Shown here piece by piece: positions 36,543 to 48,103 of a stretch of 64,000 nt of DNA. A program made the position numbers and the translations under genes. Source of the stretch: Sporothrix humicola (taxonomy: Eukaryota > Ascomycota > Sordariomycetes > Ophiostomatales > Ophiostomataceae). Numbering within the stretch: the stretch's first letter is position 1; the number at the start of each line of letters is the position of its first letter. Under the pieces are notes generated by a model that saw nothing but the letters and a program-made list of their open reading frames with translations, was not told the DNA's origin and did not search any database. Where the stretch lies: assembly GCA_021396245.1 (NCBI GenBank), contig WNYE01000010.1, positions 1 through 64,000 on the forward strand, written 5' to 3'.

Positions 36543-38130
36543 AGTCTGACGCTAAGACAAAAGAGCCACTAAAACGGAAGCGAGCCTTTCTCTTTCCGGA
36601 GGGATTCTGCGCGCCTATGCTCTGTCTGCACTAAGCCCGTTCATAAAAACCATAAAACCAGAAATAAATCGACATAAAGGAATTAAGAGAAATGAACAAG
36701 GGCGAACAATTGTCAAAACGAACGACAATCATTGATGAAAAAAGAGCCTCGACCGTTTCGACCGCTTTAGCCACTCCCTTGAAGTGCATAATTATGCCCA
36801 TTCGCCATCTCGTTTACCACAGTAAATTCTTTATTTGCCCGCTTTGCGGTTCGCCTTGTTATTACTCAGTAGAGATAGCTTCGCAAAAGGCCAAGACTCC
36901 CTAGAAGAATCGAATACTTGATAGTTTCGAGAGTGGATGCAAGAAAGCAGAAATAATGCACAAAAGCGCACAAAAGCACACGAATGAGCATGAAATAGCA
37001 CAAAGAAACAGCATCACGAGGAGGGAAGGAGTAATCGCAACCTGCCGTACCTTCCCATCCAGGGCAACAACCGCCGAAACGGCGGCAGTCCGTCGGGTCT
37101 GCCAGTCAAAAGTCAACGACACATGGGACCGGCGTGGCAGTCGTGACAGGCGACATACGGAGCCCACTTGCGACCGACGGCGCCGTTGAGATGACCGTTG
37201 AAGATTGGAGATGCCAGAAAAGATGACAGACCATGTACTCCATACAAAAGTCTGGTTCTCCCTTTGAAGCATATCTTGGTTCAGACAATGAGAGAATGCT
37301 ACCGCGGAAATGGGCCAATCAGAAGCCGCGAGACCGGTCAAATGCCAAAAAGAGCTAGGTCCGGATTTTGCGCACCTTCCCTCTTTCCCTCACGAAAAGC
37401 CACACAGTGCACAGTGTCCAGAGTGACAAGACTGGTGGGTGGGAGTGACATTCTTGGCGCAGAGGTTCAGAGGAGAACCAAAATTCAAAGTCGTAAGATG
37501 GGGACACAACGAGGCATATCTTTGGTTGAAGTAACAAAAAGGTACTTTTTCTACACGCAACATACGACGTACGATGCAGGTACTCCATCTATCCATCTCG
37601 CTCGACCGGGGTTTGTGAGAGGGGCCAGACCTGTCGACCTTGAGCCAGTCGCCCCTTCCCAGAGTGTCTTTTTGGCTCTCAGATTTGCAGGCTCGTTCTT
37701 TACTCACATTATTTTCCTGGTTGTTCCTTCCCTCCTCGCCTCTCGAGTTTGATGTCTGGTTCTCGCTCTCTGGTTGGTGTGGGTGGCGATCGGCGCAACG
37801 TTCGGCAGGAGAGAGGCAAAGAGAGAGGAAAAATAGGCTCTCTTCTCACTCCTGGAGTGCATAACGGCACAGCAGGATGGACGGCATCCGAACCGGGGAA
37901 TGAAACATGCATGCAAGTCTTGTTGAGATTCAAAGGCAGGAGTCGAACTCAAAATTTGAGGGTGTTCTTTCTTAGTTTCTGAGATCTTTGATCTTCTCAG
38001 ATTCAGACGTCGATTTTTTTACAGATGGGCGGGGGCACCTAAGAGCCTAAGAGCGGGCTAGGCCTTGTTCCCACGACACTCGATGGAGCACTTCCTCCAC
38101 CCTGCCCCTAAAAATGGATGAGATTGTAGG

Positions 38131-38168
38131 TTGTTTTGTGGTGTTTTGTGGTGTTTGGTGGTGTTTGG
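38131..38168. repeat. 10-bp tandem repeat (GTGTTTTGTG-like), about four copies
   Basis: Successive units are TTGTTTTGTG, GTGTTTTGTG, GTGTTTGGTG and GTGTTTGGAA. It is a degenerate G/T minisatellite. Confidence 0.8.
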
Positions 38169-41100
38169 AAGAGACAAGAGGCGCTCAATGGCGCTGAAGA
38201 GCAACAGTCCCGAACAGGGACCATCCCTGGAACCTTCAAGGAAGGAGCCGCCCACGTTGAGGTTGCTGCTCAAGAGGCTCTTTCTCCATCCTTCCAAAAA
38301 GAAAGGCCGAGCCTGAGCCTGGGCTCTTCACTATCTGGATGTTCAAGGTTTCTTGTCGCCCCTTTCATCTTTTTCTTGTCCGCTTCACATCCGAGCCAGA
38401 AACGCACATCTTTTGGTGAGTGGGGGTTTGAGGATTTTGTTAAAGTGATTGACCGAAGACGACCGTTGGATGCGGCTGGATGCGAAAAGCGAAAAGTGAC
38501 GAGAAAATGGGGGCCGTCTACCCACATTGACGGACTCCCTCTGATCTTTCCACGACGGTTGCTCCGTCTTCTGTTATCTGCTCTAGAAGCGCCATGGAAA
38601 CCCCAAACGAAGCACGTCAAAGAGAAAGTTGATCGACCCCGACGGGCTAGTTTTCTTCCATTGCTTGTCCTTAACCCCAGTCTTGGGGAGGGTAAAAAGG
38701 GACGTCTGTTGGTCCGGTCGACGACAAAGAGAACAGGAACCAACATGGCTTTCCATGAACCAACAGATGACCTTAACTAACATGCTAACATGCGTCCTTT
38801 GGCAGGATTCTCGTAAGATTTTCAAGGGAGACAATTCCACCGCCCTGGATGGAGGATTTGGCGATGTTCGAGGAACATAACACGCCATATTTTGTAAAAA
38901 GACCAACGGGCATCATTCCCAGGTGGCCGTTTACGGACACATTGCACAACACGATGAAAGGAAGAAGAGCAGAACGAAGAGAAAGAAGAAGCAGGTCAGA
39001 CAGCCACTGCAGAACGCCACGAAATATATATTAAGCCTTTTCAGTATCATCATGCGCACTTGGCCTCTCATGAGCTCTTAATGATAGACAGGCTTCGCGT
39101 AAACCGGCACTGAGAGAGTTTGCGGTGGGACTCTGTGCTCCGGATAAGTACTTCGTACGGCGTCGTTCTGACCAAAAATATGTGTAACGGTCGCGCGGGT
39201 CTCCAGCCGTTGGTCTGCACAAGACGTACCGAGTACGCAAGGGGGGCTACAAAATAGGCGCTATTCCAATGGCATCTTCACCGACTTCTGGTGTCTTCCT
39301 CATCTTTCGTTATGTCTTGACAACTCTTGTCTTCAACTTCTTTATCCTTTCTCACCGCCTTGTCTGGAATGGCAAAATCTTTTACTTACGGCCTTCTGCC
39401 GTTGTTTTTTGTTTTGCTTTGAGTCTTGAGTCTTGGATCTTAATATAACTTGAATTCTTCCTGTTCAATTGACTTTTGCGACTGACCAGTTTTATCTTCA
39501 CACTCTCAAGGCTGACCTCGAATTCAGGTCGCATTTCTATCGTGCTCGTTTCGTTTTCTGGCCTCGCGTAAAACTACAGTGGCATTTCTTTCTTTTTTCT
39601 TCACATTTTTCGGTTGCTTCTGTCGTTTTGTTTCTTCCTGTTACCCTTCTTCAGTGTCCAACAGACAATTATCCCACGCAATGCGCGAAACGAATGCAAC
39701 GCCCGCAAAACTGCATCTTGGGGCGCATTTCAGTGTCCTGAAGATGTTAATTTCCATCTTCTCCTTTTCTCTCTTCTTCTCTTTCCCCTTTCATTCATCC
39801 ACGTAACAGGCATTGCAATACGACATGCTTGCAACTGCAAATGCTCCGTGCGTGCTCTCCCGGATTGCAACTGTCCTTCGGCACTCTCACTCTCTCGGCC
39901 GTCTCTGCCTCTCTTTTTCAATGTCTTTGCTCCAACCCCTGTTCATGATTGCCCGGTGCCTAACCGTAAGGGGTTTGGTAAGGCCTGTAAAAAAAGCAAA
40001 AAATGACCTGGGGATTGCTCCTGCCTCTTGCTCAGGAGCTGTTCAGCGCTCCAGGGTCTGCACCGCCCATGTCACTTGTACCAGTCCGGTTGAGGGGGGT
40101 CGCTTCGAGAGAGGAGTCGCTCTTGCCTCGATTTGTCCATTCTCCGGTGTGGGATACAGGGAAGGCGCAAGGGGAGGATAGGAGGAGCAGGGGAGAGAAA
40201 AGGAAGTGGAAGGGAAGGAGCTGCCAGGGGAGGGAGCTAGTCGATCCCGGCGTTGGTCAAAAGTCTTGTCTCTTGTCTCTCTTTCTTCTCTTGGGACTTG
40301 GGTTCATTGGTAATTGATTTCAAGCCCTCAAGCCTCAACGCCTCTGGACCCCCAACATCGAACGATTATTTTGTGCTCCTTTCCTCATTCTGCTGGTGTT
40401 TCTGTGCCCTGTGCGGCCGGGCATTTTGTCTCTCTGCCCTGTCTTTCTTTTCTGCCATTTCTTCTTCTCAATAGCGGTCTGCTTAGTTCTCACTTTCTAT
40501 CAGTGTTTCTTCACCGGTTTCTTACCCAAGTAGTCGTACGTCGTACTCTTTCCTTTTTCCTCATTTTGCTGTCCTTTTCGGCCTCGCTTCGAAGGCTCTG
40601 ACAGTCGTACAAGAGAAAAAAGAAAAGAAAGTGAGAGAAAACGCGCTCACCGTTCAACGTGAGAATGCACAATTCATCTCGTTTGATTTCTTACCCGAGC
40701 TTCTTCATTTCGCCTCTTTATTGTTTGTCCCTTTCTCTATTTACGACGTATTTCTTTTTCTCTTTCTCCCATCTTCCTTGTGACATTGCCACGGCCTTGG
40801 GTTCGCCGACGCTTTGTTCGTGCCCATCCTTGAGCCCCCAGGATGCACAAAAGCCCCCAACGCATATATGTAAAACAGTGCCTGGGTATTTGACTCCGTG
40901 CTTTCAGCTGCATACGCGCTCCGTACTGTGTAGTGTGTGTCGTCTCCGTCGCTCTGGCACTGGAAATCCCAGGTCAAAGGCATGGGCCAGTGGAATAAAG
41001 AAAATGGGAACAAACAGGAAGGAGCACTAAAACTGAAGGGAAGGAGCGATCATAGCAGCTCTTGTATGCATAGAACGATGCACAAATGCTGTTTATTTCG

Positions 41101-43779
41101 CTGGACGTGTCTGATCATAACTGGACTACTCTGTAGAAACAAAAGACAGAATAAGACCCCCATCTCTTTCTGTATCCTTTCACCTGTAACCTGCCGTTCT
41201 GTCATCCGCGTTCTCGCCTTTTTCATCGGCTCTCGTCAGACAAGTTGGTGGCCGTCGACACAAGTACTCCAGTACCACTTGGACGGGGCATTACACAATC
41301 TGCACAAAACGGCAATCAACATATCATCGCTCGCTTCAGCTCACTTTTCTGAGTACTCTCTCCTCCTCTCTCTCCTCGCACTGTCGCACTGTCTCGACTG
41401 TCCAGGCGGGTCCACAGCTGGACCCACTCTTATTTGCAGCTGCCCTCTCTGTTTCTGACCCTCTGGCCAACGGCAGAGAGAGAAAGGTCGGCAGGTCCGC
41501 CCAGGGTCGAGAGGCACTAGTCCGTAAGCTGATTAGCGGAAATTGACGCCTGTCTGGTTCTCGTCTGGTTGTGTTGCAATTGCTGCGCAGAGTGTGCATG
41601 TGCACTGTAAAATCACCACCTAATCGACAAAACTCGCACTGGCTACAGCCTCTTCTCTGCGGGTTTACGAGTATCCTCTCTGCGTCTGGCTCTCTTGCTC
41701 CTTCCCTGGTCGATTCTTTCAGCCATCTCCCCCAAACGGACACGACCATCTCCGTCTCACCTAACCTTTTTTTGAGACTACAAAGTATCTTTACAGCTGG
41801 GCTGCGTGAAGAAGATCGAGCGCTCGTTTTATCGTTTTTATTTCGTTGTTTTATCACCTGTCTGTTTTCTTTTTGACGTTGCTTCTTCGTCCTCGTAACT
41901 GCGCCCTGCTGAAAACCATCACCTTGTGGCCTCCTACGCGTCATTTCGGTTCTCCTATTCGGATTCTCGAGGGCAACGTCGCCTAAAAACCCGTGCTTGC
42001 ATCTTACATCTTACATTGTATCTGGCAACCTGGATTTGTACTCAGTACGCACCGTCTGTCGATTCGGCTTGCATCCTCACGTCGTAGTGTCTTCTCTGTC
42101 ATCTGTCACTTTGCAACGAACTCGTTCGCTTTGCCTTCGCGCTCGCCGTTGCCACCAATGTCTGCTAGGCTCGTGTCCTGTCAAAATTATGTTTCTGTTG
42201 GACATTGTGACGACGGCCGCTTTGCCCCTTTCTATTCTTGTCTGCTTCTCGATCGAACCCGTCGAACAACACGATGCTCAACAGTCATGCCTTTCCAATA
42301 GTCTTTCCATACTGGGCATCAAAAGGCGCTGAGGCGCTCTTTCTCTCTTTTTGCTCTCCTTCACAAAATCGCAGCCGTGCCTTCAATTGTGCCTTCCTTG
42401 AACAGTATCTCACAAAGAAAGCTGCACTGTGGAAAGCATGGCCCATGGCGCCTGCCTTTTTGTCCACACCCCCTGCAGCCCAAATGCCCACACCCCCGGC
42501 CCAACCCTTGTCGCTCTCTTTCCCTTTCTTTCCCTTTCCCGTGCCTCTCCCTGTCGTCGTTCCCTTTCACAGCAAGAGAACATGGGCTCAATGGAGCTGG
42601 TGAGATGGTCACTGCGCTCTGCCACTCTCCTCTCGGCGGTTCTCCTCCAATAACAGCCCGCCTGCCCGCGTTGTGTTTCCAGTGGTTCTCACACTCCCCC
42701 AGTCCAGTCCACGGGTCTGGGTCTGCTTTCTGGGTCTGGGTCGCGGGCCCCCATCCGCCTGTGGTCTGTCTGTCTTTTCTGTCTCCCCCCAGCCATCCTG
42801 GAATTTCTCTCAGCTGGTTGTCCTGCGCATTGCGTCTTCTGTTTCCTCTGCTCTTTCCCTGACATGTTTAACTGTTAAGTCGTGCCTTCCATCTAGCCTT
42901 TTACTGTATCTACATCGGACTGAATAGTGTCAGGTCGCTCTTTCCATATTCGTAGACAGAAAGACATCTCTATCTCCTTCTCCTCCCCGCGTATTGTCAA
43001 TGTAAATATATGTCCACACCAACGGAGAGTCTGCTCAGGACCGGCTCGACAGGCTTGCCCCCTTCACGCCCCCTTTTTGGCCCCCGGAGCCCTACCACGC
43101 CCCCTGCCACACAGCATTTTACCCACACCCACGCCCACCCACACTAGCAAGAAACGAGCCTTTGAGCGACACTGCGACCGGACTCCATTCATAGAAACGC
43201 TAGCGTACCAAGGTTCGAAGCCACAGAAGGGAAAGAGGGCACCTTCCCAGCGCCCGTGTGCCTGCCCTCCACGGTTCGTTCCCAGGAAAAGGAAAGCGCT
43301 GCTCATCCTCCTCCGGTCGCTCTTCCCTTCCTCTCGTTCTCTGCCTTCCAGGCTCTTTCTCCTCCTTCCTTACCCACACGCCCCCCAATTCCTTCTTCAT
43401 CTCACTTACCCCCATCCACCTCTCACTCTCTTTCCTCACTCTTCTCTTTTCTCCTCTTTTCTCTCTCTCTTCCTTTTCCTTTTTTTCTTTCCTACGTTTT
43501 CCTTTCCGCAACAACAGATATCGTCAAACCCGCGGCTCTCTCACGGTTTGCACAAACATTGGACTCGGTCTTCGACAGCACGACGTGTTTAATTCAGAGA
43601 AACGGGAGTCGACACTGAGAAAAGAACCGACGAGACGAGATCGAGACAAGAAACAGAAACTAAACGAACAATAAACACAAATCAGACATCGTGATATATC
43701 GAGACTCGACGACAATTTGCGCACTAGTCGAATAAACAAACGAACCCACACGCTTTCCTTTTCTTCACCAACCGCCACA

Positions 43780-45625
43780 ATGGTCGCCCCGGCCATCGCA
43801 GTCGGCCACCCGGAGCCGGTCATTGTTGACCGTATCACTCGCGGTGGTCGTCGCCTCTGGTACCATCTCGAGGTCATTCAGCAGCCCGAGCGTGCCCGCG
43901 CTTGCGGTGCTGGTCCCAAGTGTAAGTTGTAGACGAGTTGACTGTCAATGTTGACGACAAACACACTCGAACCAAAACTAACTTTCCCCAGCCTCTGCCG
44001 ACCGTCGCCCTGTCGACCCGCCCCCAGTTGTCGAGCTTCGCATCTTCGAGGGCCCGTCCATGGAGCACGCCAAGGACATCACTTTCACCTACAACGCCAA
44101 CTTCTTCCTCTTCGCCACTCTCGAGAACGCCCGCGTCCTTGCTCACGGCCGTATGCAGCCGCCTGCCGCTGCTATCCCGCCTGTCCTGACCGGTATGCCT
44201 GTTTCTGGCATGGCCTACCTCGACCGTCCCAAGGAGGCCGGCTACTTCCTGTTCCCCGACCTGTCTGTCCGCCATGAGGGCCGCTACCGCCTCACTTTCA
44301 ACCTGTTCGAGCAGACCAAGGAGTTTGCCGATCTCGACAAGGAGACCCTCGACGGTGCCGTCCACACGCCCGAGTCCTTCGATTGGCGCATGGAAGTCAA
44401 GTCCAACGATTTCGTCGTCTACAGCGCTAAGAAGTTCCCTGGCCTGACCGAGAGCACTGCCCTCTCCCGCACTGTCGCCGAGCAGGGCTGCCGCGTCCGC
44501 ATTCGTCGTGATGTTCGCATGCGCCGCCGCGAGGGCAAGTCCGCCGCCACTGCTGTCTCTGGCAGCGCAGACGCCCGCAATGCCGAGGAAGAGTACGCCC
44601 GCCGCCACCGCACACAGACTCCCGAGGTCGTTGCCGACTACCGCGCCCGGTCCATCAGCACCGAGAGCGTCAACCGCACACCCTACGTTCCTGATGCCGC
44701 ACACGCCCAGCGCCGCCCGTCGATGAGCGACTACCACCACAGCGCTGCACCCTCACCACAGACTGGCCCGTCGCTGCCTCCTGCTTTTGGCGCCACCAAC
44801 GGCGGCCCGCACATGCCCAACAACTCACACCTGCGCTTCGGCGGCAACAACCCGTCGAACAACTTCGCACAACCCTCGTCTGTCCCGCCGTCGCCAACGA
44901 CTTACTCTACTCCCGCACACTCGTACGCTCAGCCGTCACAACCGCCACAACAGCAGCCGCCTCAGCACGCCCAGCACCACTCTTCTTCGTCTTTCTCCGC
45001 CCCGTCTCCCTCGCCTTCTCACGCCGCCGCCAACACCACCTCCCCGACTCCCAACTCGTACTACCAGGACCGTCCCGCCTCGCAGCACTACACCACTGCT
45101 CCTCCTCCTCCCCAGTCGGCCGCACCGGCACAATCGCCCAAGCGCGAGTCGTTTGACTATCACCGCCGCATGTCGACGAGCTACACGCCTGCTCCTCTGG
45201 CCATTGAGCCTGCCAACGACCGCCGTGTTGACACTCGCATGATCTCGCCTTCCGAGTCCAAGACTCTGACTCTGCCATCTCTCAGCGAGATGATCTCCTT
45301 CCAGGACGAGAAGCGCCAGGCACCACCGCCGCCGCCCAGCAACCACAACAGCACGACGTCTCCCAACAGCGACCGTGTGCCGTCGCTGAGCCAGCTGCTC
45401 CTGCCAAACCCGGCTCCCCAGCCTTCCCCGGCTCTGCAGAAGAAGCGCTCATACGGCCAGTACAACAACATGGACCCCGTCGCCGAGGCCTACGCTGCCA
45501 ACACGGCCGTCAAGAACCACGCCCGCCAGACCGAGGCTCCTCCGCGTGAGCGCGACTACGAGCAGCTGTGGTGGAAGCGGGCAGACGGCTCTGTCTGGAC
45601 TGCACACGGCGAAGTGTCGCGGTAA
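43780..45625 (+). CDS. veA: Velvet regulator VeA
   Basis: The model is join(43780..43921, 43992..45625), 591 aa. VeA (Neurospora VE-1) bridges VelB and the methyltransferase LaeA in the velvet complex, shuttling to the nucleus in the dark to coordinate sexual development and secondary metabolism. The velvet domain spans about residues 15-225, with ITRGGRRLWYHLEVIQQPERARACG, SADRRPVDPPPVVELRIFEG, DITFTYNANFFLFATLENARV and SGMAYLDRP, then YFLFPDLSVRHEGRYRL, FPGLTESTALSRTVAEQGCRVRIRRDVRMRRR. The last basic stretch could serve as a nuclear localisation signal. A Pro/Gln/Ser-rich disordered tail follows, ending in a conserved block (YGQYNNMDPVAEAY, YEQLWWKRADGSVWT). The 70-nt intron (GTAAGT, ACTAAC, CCCCAG) splits a Ser codon at the position usual for VeA. 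The start context is strong (CCACAATGG). A very long gene-free upstream region precedes it. Confidence 0.96.
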
Positions 45626-46732
45626 AATGGTCGACCTAGAGTACTACACTCACCCATCTACGGAGTAATGAACGCCGGCTGGGTTTTTGGATATTCTGGA
45701 TCTTGGAGCGGATCGGATGGAAACGGATATTAACGGATTGTTTTGCTTTTTGACACGAACACGGACAACAACCACAGACGCCACAGTTTTCTTACTTTTC
45801 CTTGCGTACTTTTCACCTATTTCCTTTGTCACATCTTCTTTTCATCATCCTCTTTTTTCATTCGCCTCTTTTTTTTGTTTATTCTATTCTCCCTACACGC
45901 GAAACGGCGATTTAACGACCCGAAAACTGGATTCGGGATTTTGGATTTGCTTCGTTCTGTCTTGTTTATTCTTTTTTTTGGATATCCTTCTCTGGATTTT
46001 TCTTCTTGTTTCTACTTTTACTTATCATGGCGTTAGATGGTGGACCTTGGGATTGGTGTTAATTTTTCTTCTATCTACTATCAATTTTCTACTTGCTACT
46101 TTCTACTTTGCCTTCTGTCGCTACTACATCTACTACTTTGTTACCATCTTTTCCTTGTGTGATCTTCTTTTTTATTATCTCATCCAAATCTATTTCACTT
46201 CTGGTTCAAGTTTTTGGTTCATTACTTGGTTCAACATACTGGGCTCCCTTGGATCACTCCATCCTCGCTACACACATAGCTAATTTCTATAAATTCGCTT
46301 CAACCCACCCTTTTGGACCCTATTCTTCTTGTCGTAAAATTGGTAGCTAGAACAATTGGATCTATTTTGTACATTTCATGCCACCTGTGCCACTCGCAGT
46401 TTCCTTGTGCCTTTTGTGCTCTGTGCCATTCGCACCTTCCTTGCAATATTGGCCACTTCTAATATGACATGGAGCAGCTGCGATTCACGCCCACTACCTA
46501 TCGCTCTTTCCTCTGATCTGACACAGCGATTGCCTTCTTCGCCCATCTGTTCAAACATAAACAAGGACACGAGCACAATCCTTTTCTTCTTCTCCATTGG
46601 ACGATACCTCGCCCGGCTATGCTAATCAACTTTCACATCAATACCCAGGCGTCAATATAATTATAATCACGGATCTCCAATACGGGCATACACATTACTC
46701 GACATTATCATTATCACGGCGATTCCCTCACA
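45626..46732. other. Intergenic region between veA and the kinase-like gene
   Basis: T-rich, with CTACT and TTCTTTT runs, probably the veA 3' UTR followed by the promoter of the next gene. ORFs here (up to 198 codons, 45687-46283) encode Phe/Leu/Ser-rich strings expected from T-rich DNA and are not credible. Confidence 0.5.
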
Positions 46733-48103
46733 ATGGAGAGCAATACCGAGACAAGTTCCGAACAGCCCCGTTGTGAATCGCCTGACAGACACAAGCCAGT
46801 TTGGCTAGAAGGCATACAGGAAGATATATCGGCCGGACTTGAGCCCTTATCCGAGTACAGGAAGGGCAGGTACCATCCCGTTCTCTTGGGTGACGATCTC
46901 GGCGACGACGGAAGATACCGCGTGATACACAAGCTCGGCTATGGCAAAACAAGCACGGTGTGGCTTTGTGTTGACACCGAACCGGACACATTGCACACGT
47001 ATGTGGCCGTCAAGATCAACAAGGCCGAATGGCGGCTCGATATGCCGCTACGTCCTGAGCTGAAGGTGCAGCACATCAAATATGAGGGATCCAAGTACAT
47101 TGCGCGGCTGATTGGCGATTTCTGGCAAAAGGGGCCCAATGGGACACATTAGTGCTCGGTGTATCCTGTCTACGGCCCTCCTGTGTCACCAAACTTTTGG
47201 ACGCTCTACGACTTTCGCTACCCTTTCGAGGCCTACCACGACCACCTCCGGACCATGGCTTTCCAAGCCACACAGGCACTCGCCTGTATACACCATAATG
47301 GCTACGCCCACGGGGATTTCCAACCGTCAAATATCCTCACGAAACTGCGCTGCTTGAACCATCTTAGCAAGGACCAATTGATGTCCTACATTGGGCAGCC
47401 GGTCGTGGTTGCTGTGTGCACGGAAGGCGGCTTTGTCCCGGCCTTTGCGCCATCATGCTTGGTATACCCGGCCAATTTGCACGGCCTGCGCGAATTCGTG
47501 GAGCCGGAAATTCGTGTTATCGATTTTGACGACGCATACCAGGCCTTCGAGCCACCCCCACTGCCCAGCACGACGCCAGACTACCTGCCACCCGAATTGC
47601 TCGTCGGCCTTGATACAAGACCTGCCGTTTGGACCGATGCTTGGATGCTGGGGTGCACATTATACGAGATCCGAAGGCAGATGCCGCTAATAAAAGCATA
47701 CAATAACAAAGACAAGGCAATGGCATCGATCGTACGGCTCTTTGGCAGACCGCCTATCAATATGAAGCGCCGTTGGAGAGCTTTTGCAAATTTCTTCGAC
47801 ACAGACTTGAACTGCACCGACGAAGCTCTCGTCGAAGCATGCCCCGAGGCCAGCCTCGACGATCACCTCGACAAGCCGTATATCGAATGGGAACAACGCC
47901 GGGAACCGGTGATCGATGATTCCCGAGAGTTTCGCATGCCACGAGAAGAGCTGGTCCCGTTTGCTCAATTATTACGCAGCCTCATGTGTTTTGTAAGCCG
48001 TGAGCGGATATCTTCGGCACAAGCAGTACGGTCGGAGTACTTCCTGTACTGTGAGAGGCGAAGAAGAGAATTGACTGAAGAAATTACGTGGGACGTTGCC
48101 TGA
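46733..48103 (+). CDS. SRPK-like protein kinase interrupted by an in-frame TAG
   Basis: One frame of 457 codons is open from ATG 46733 to TGA 48103 except for TAG at codon 140 (47150-47152). Kinase motifs lie on both sides: glycine loop KLGYGKTSTVWLC (67-79), VAVK Lys94, and YIARLIGDFWQKGPNGTH before the stop; CSVYPVYGPPV, then HGDFQPSNIL (193-202), VIDFDDAY (262-269), a PPELL segment, DAWMLGCTLYEI and a subdomain XI-like RISSAQAVRSEYF after it. In SR-protein kinases the NGTH-x-C-x-V stretch is continuous, and the TAG replaces x. No intron can remove it without deleting conserved subdomain V. Oddities are Gln in place of the catalytic-loop Lys (HGDFQPSN) and DFD in place of DFG, suggesting a divergent or weak kinase. 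The locus is either a pseudogene with one nonsense change or a gene restored at the RNA level. Confidence 0.82.
47150..47152 (+). other. In-frame TAG within kinase domain (candidate RNA-editing site)
   Basis: The A at 47151 would turn UAG into UGG (Trp) if deaminated. The triplet sits in the 5' half of a potential hairpin loop: 47141-47147 (GGGACAC) pairs with 47159-47166 (GTGT-A-TCC) with one bulge, leaving an 11-nt loop. Loop placement with a 5' U matches the known preference of fungal A-to-I editing. Editing itself is not visible in DNA. Confidence 0.45.

Larger units (their letters stand above)
28129..43779. other. Large gene-free region upstream of veA
   Basis: About 15.6 kb in which I find no ORF with domain features, in-phase introns or convincing coding composition. 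The longest frames (229 codons at 33962-34651 on plus and 237 codons at 34026-34739 on minus) overlap each other antisense and look random. The stretch is rich in long CT/TC tracts, especially 39-43.7 kb, where many TTTCTTTT and CCTTTTC runs resemble 5' leader or promoter sequence. It contains an A20 tract (32520-32539), a 10-bp tandem repeat (38131-38168), palindromes, and a TATA box with a small ORF (36280-36542). It may hold long 5' UTR exons, non-coding RNAs or decayed elements. Confidence 0.55.

Noticed and set aside
37915..37960. tRNA-like T arm (GAGTTCGACTC on minus strand)
   Set aside because: No matching acceptor, D or anticodon arms could be found nearby.
43874..44740. 288-codon minus-strand ORF
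   Set aside because: Antisense to the VeA velvet domain.
45687..46283. 198-codon Phe/Leu-rich ORF after veA
   Set aside because: It reflects T-rich 3' UTR sequence; the apparent membrane segments are an effect of base composition.
47096..47152. Intron (GTACAT to ATTAG) removing the kinase TAG
   Set aside because: It would delete the conserved ARLIGDF and GPNGTH segment, has a poor donor and no branch point.
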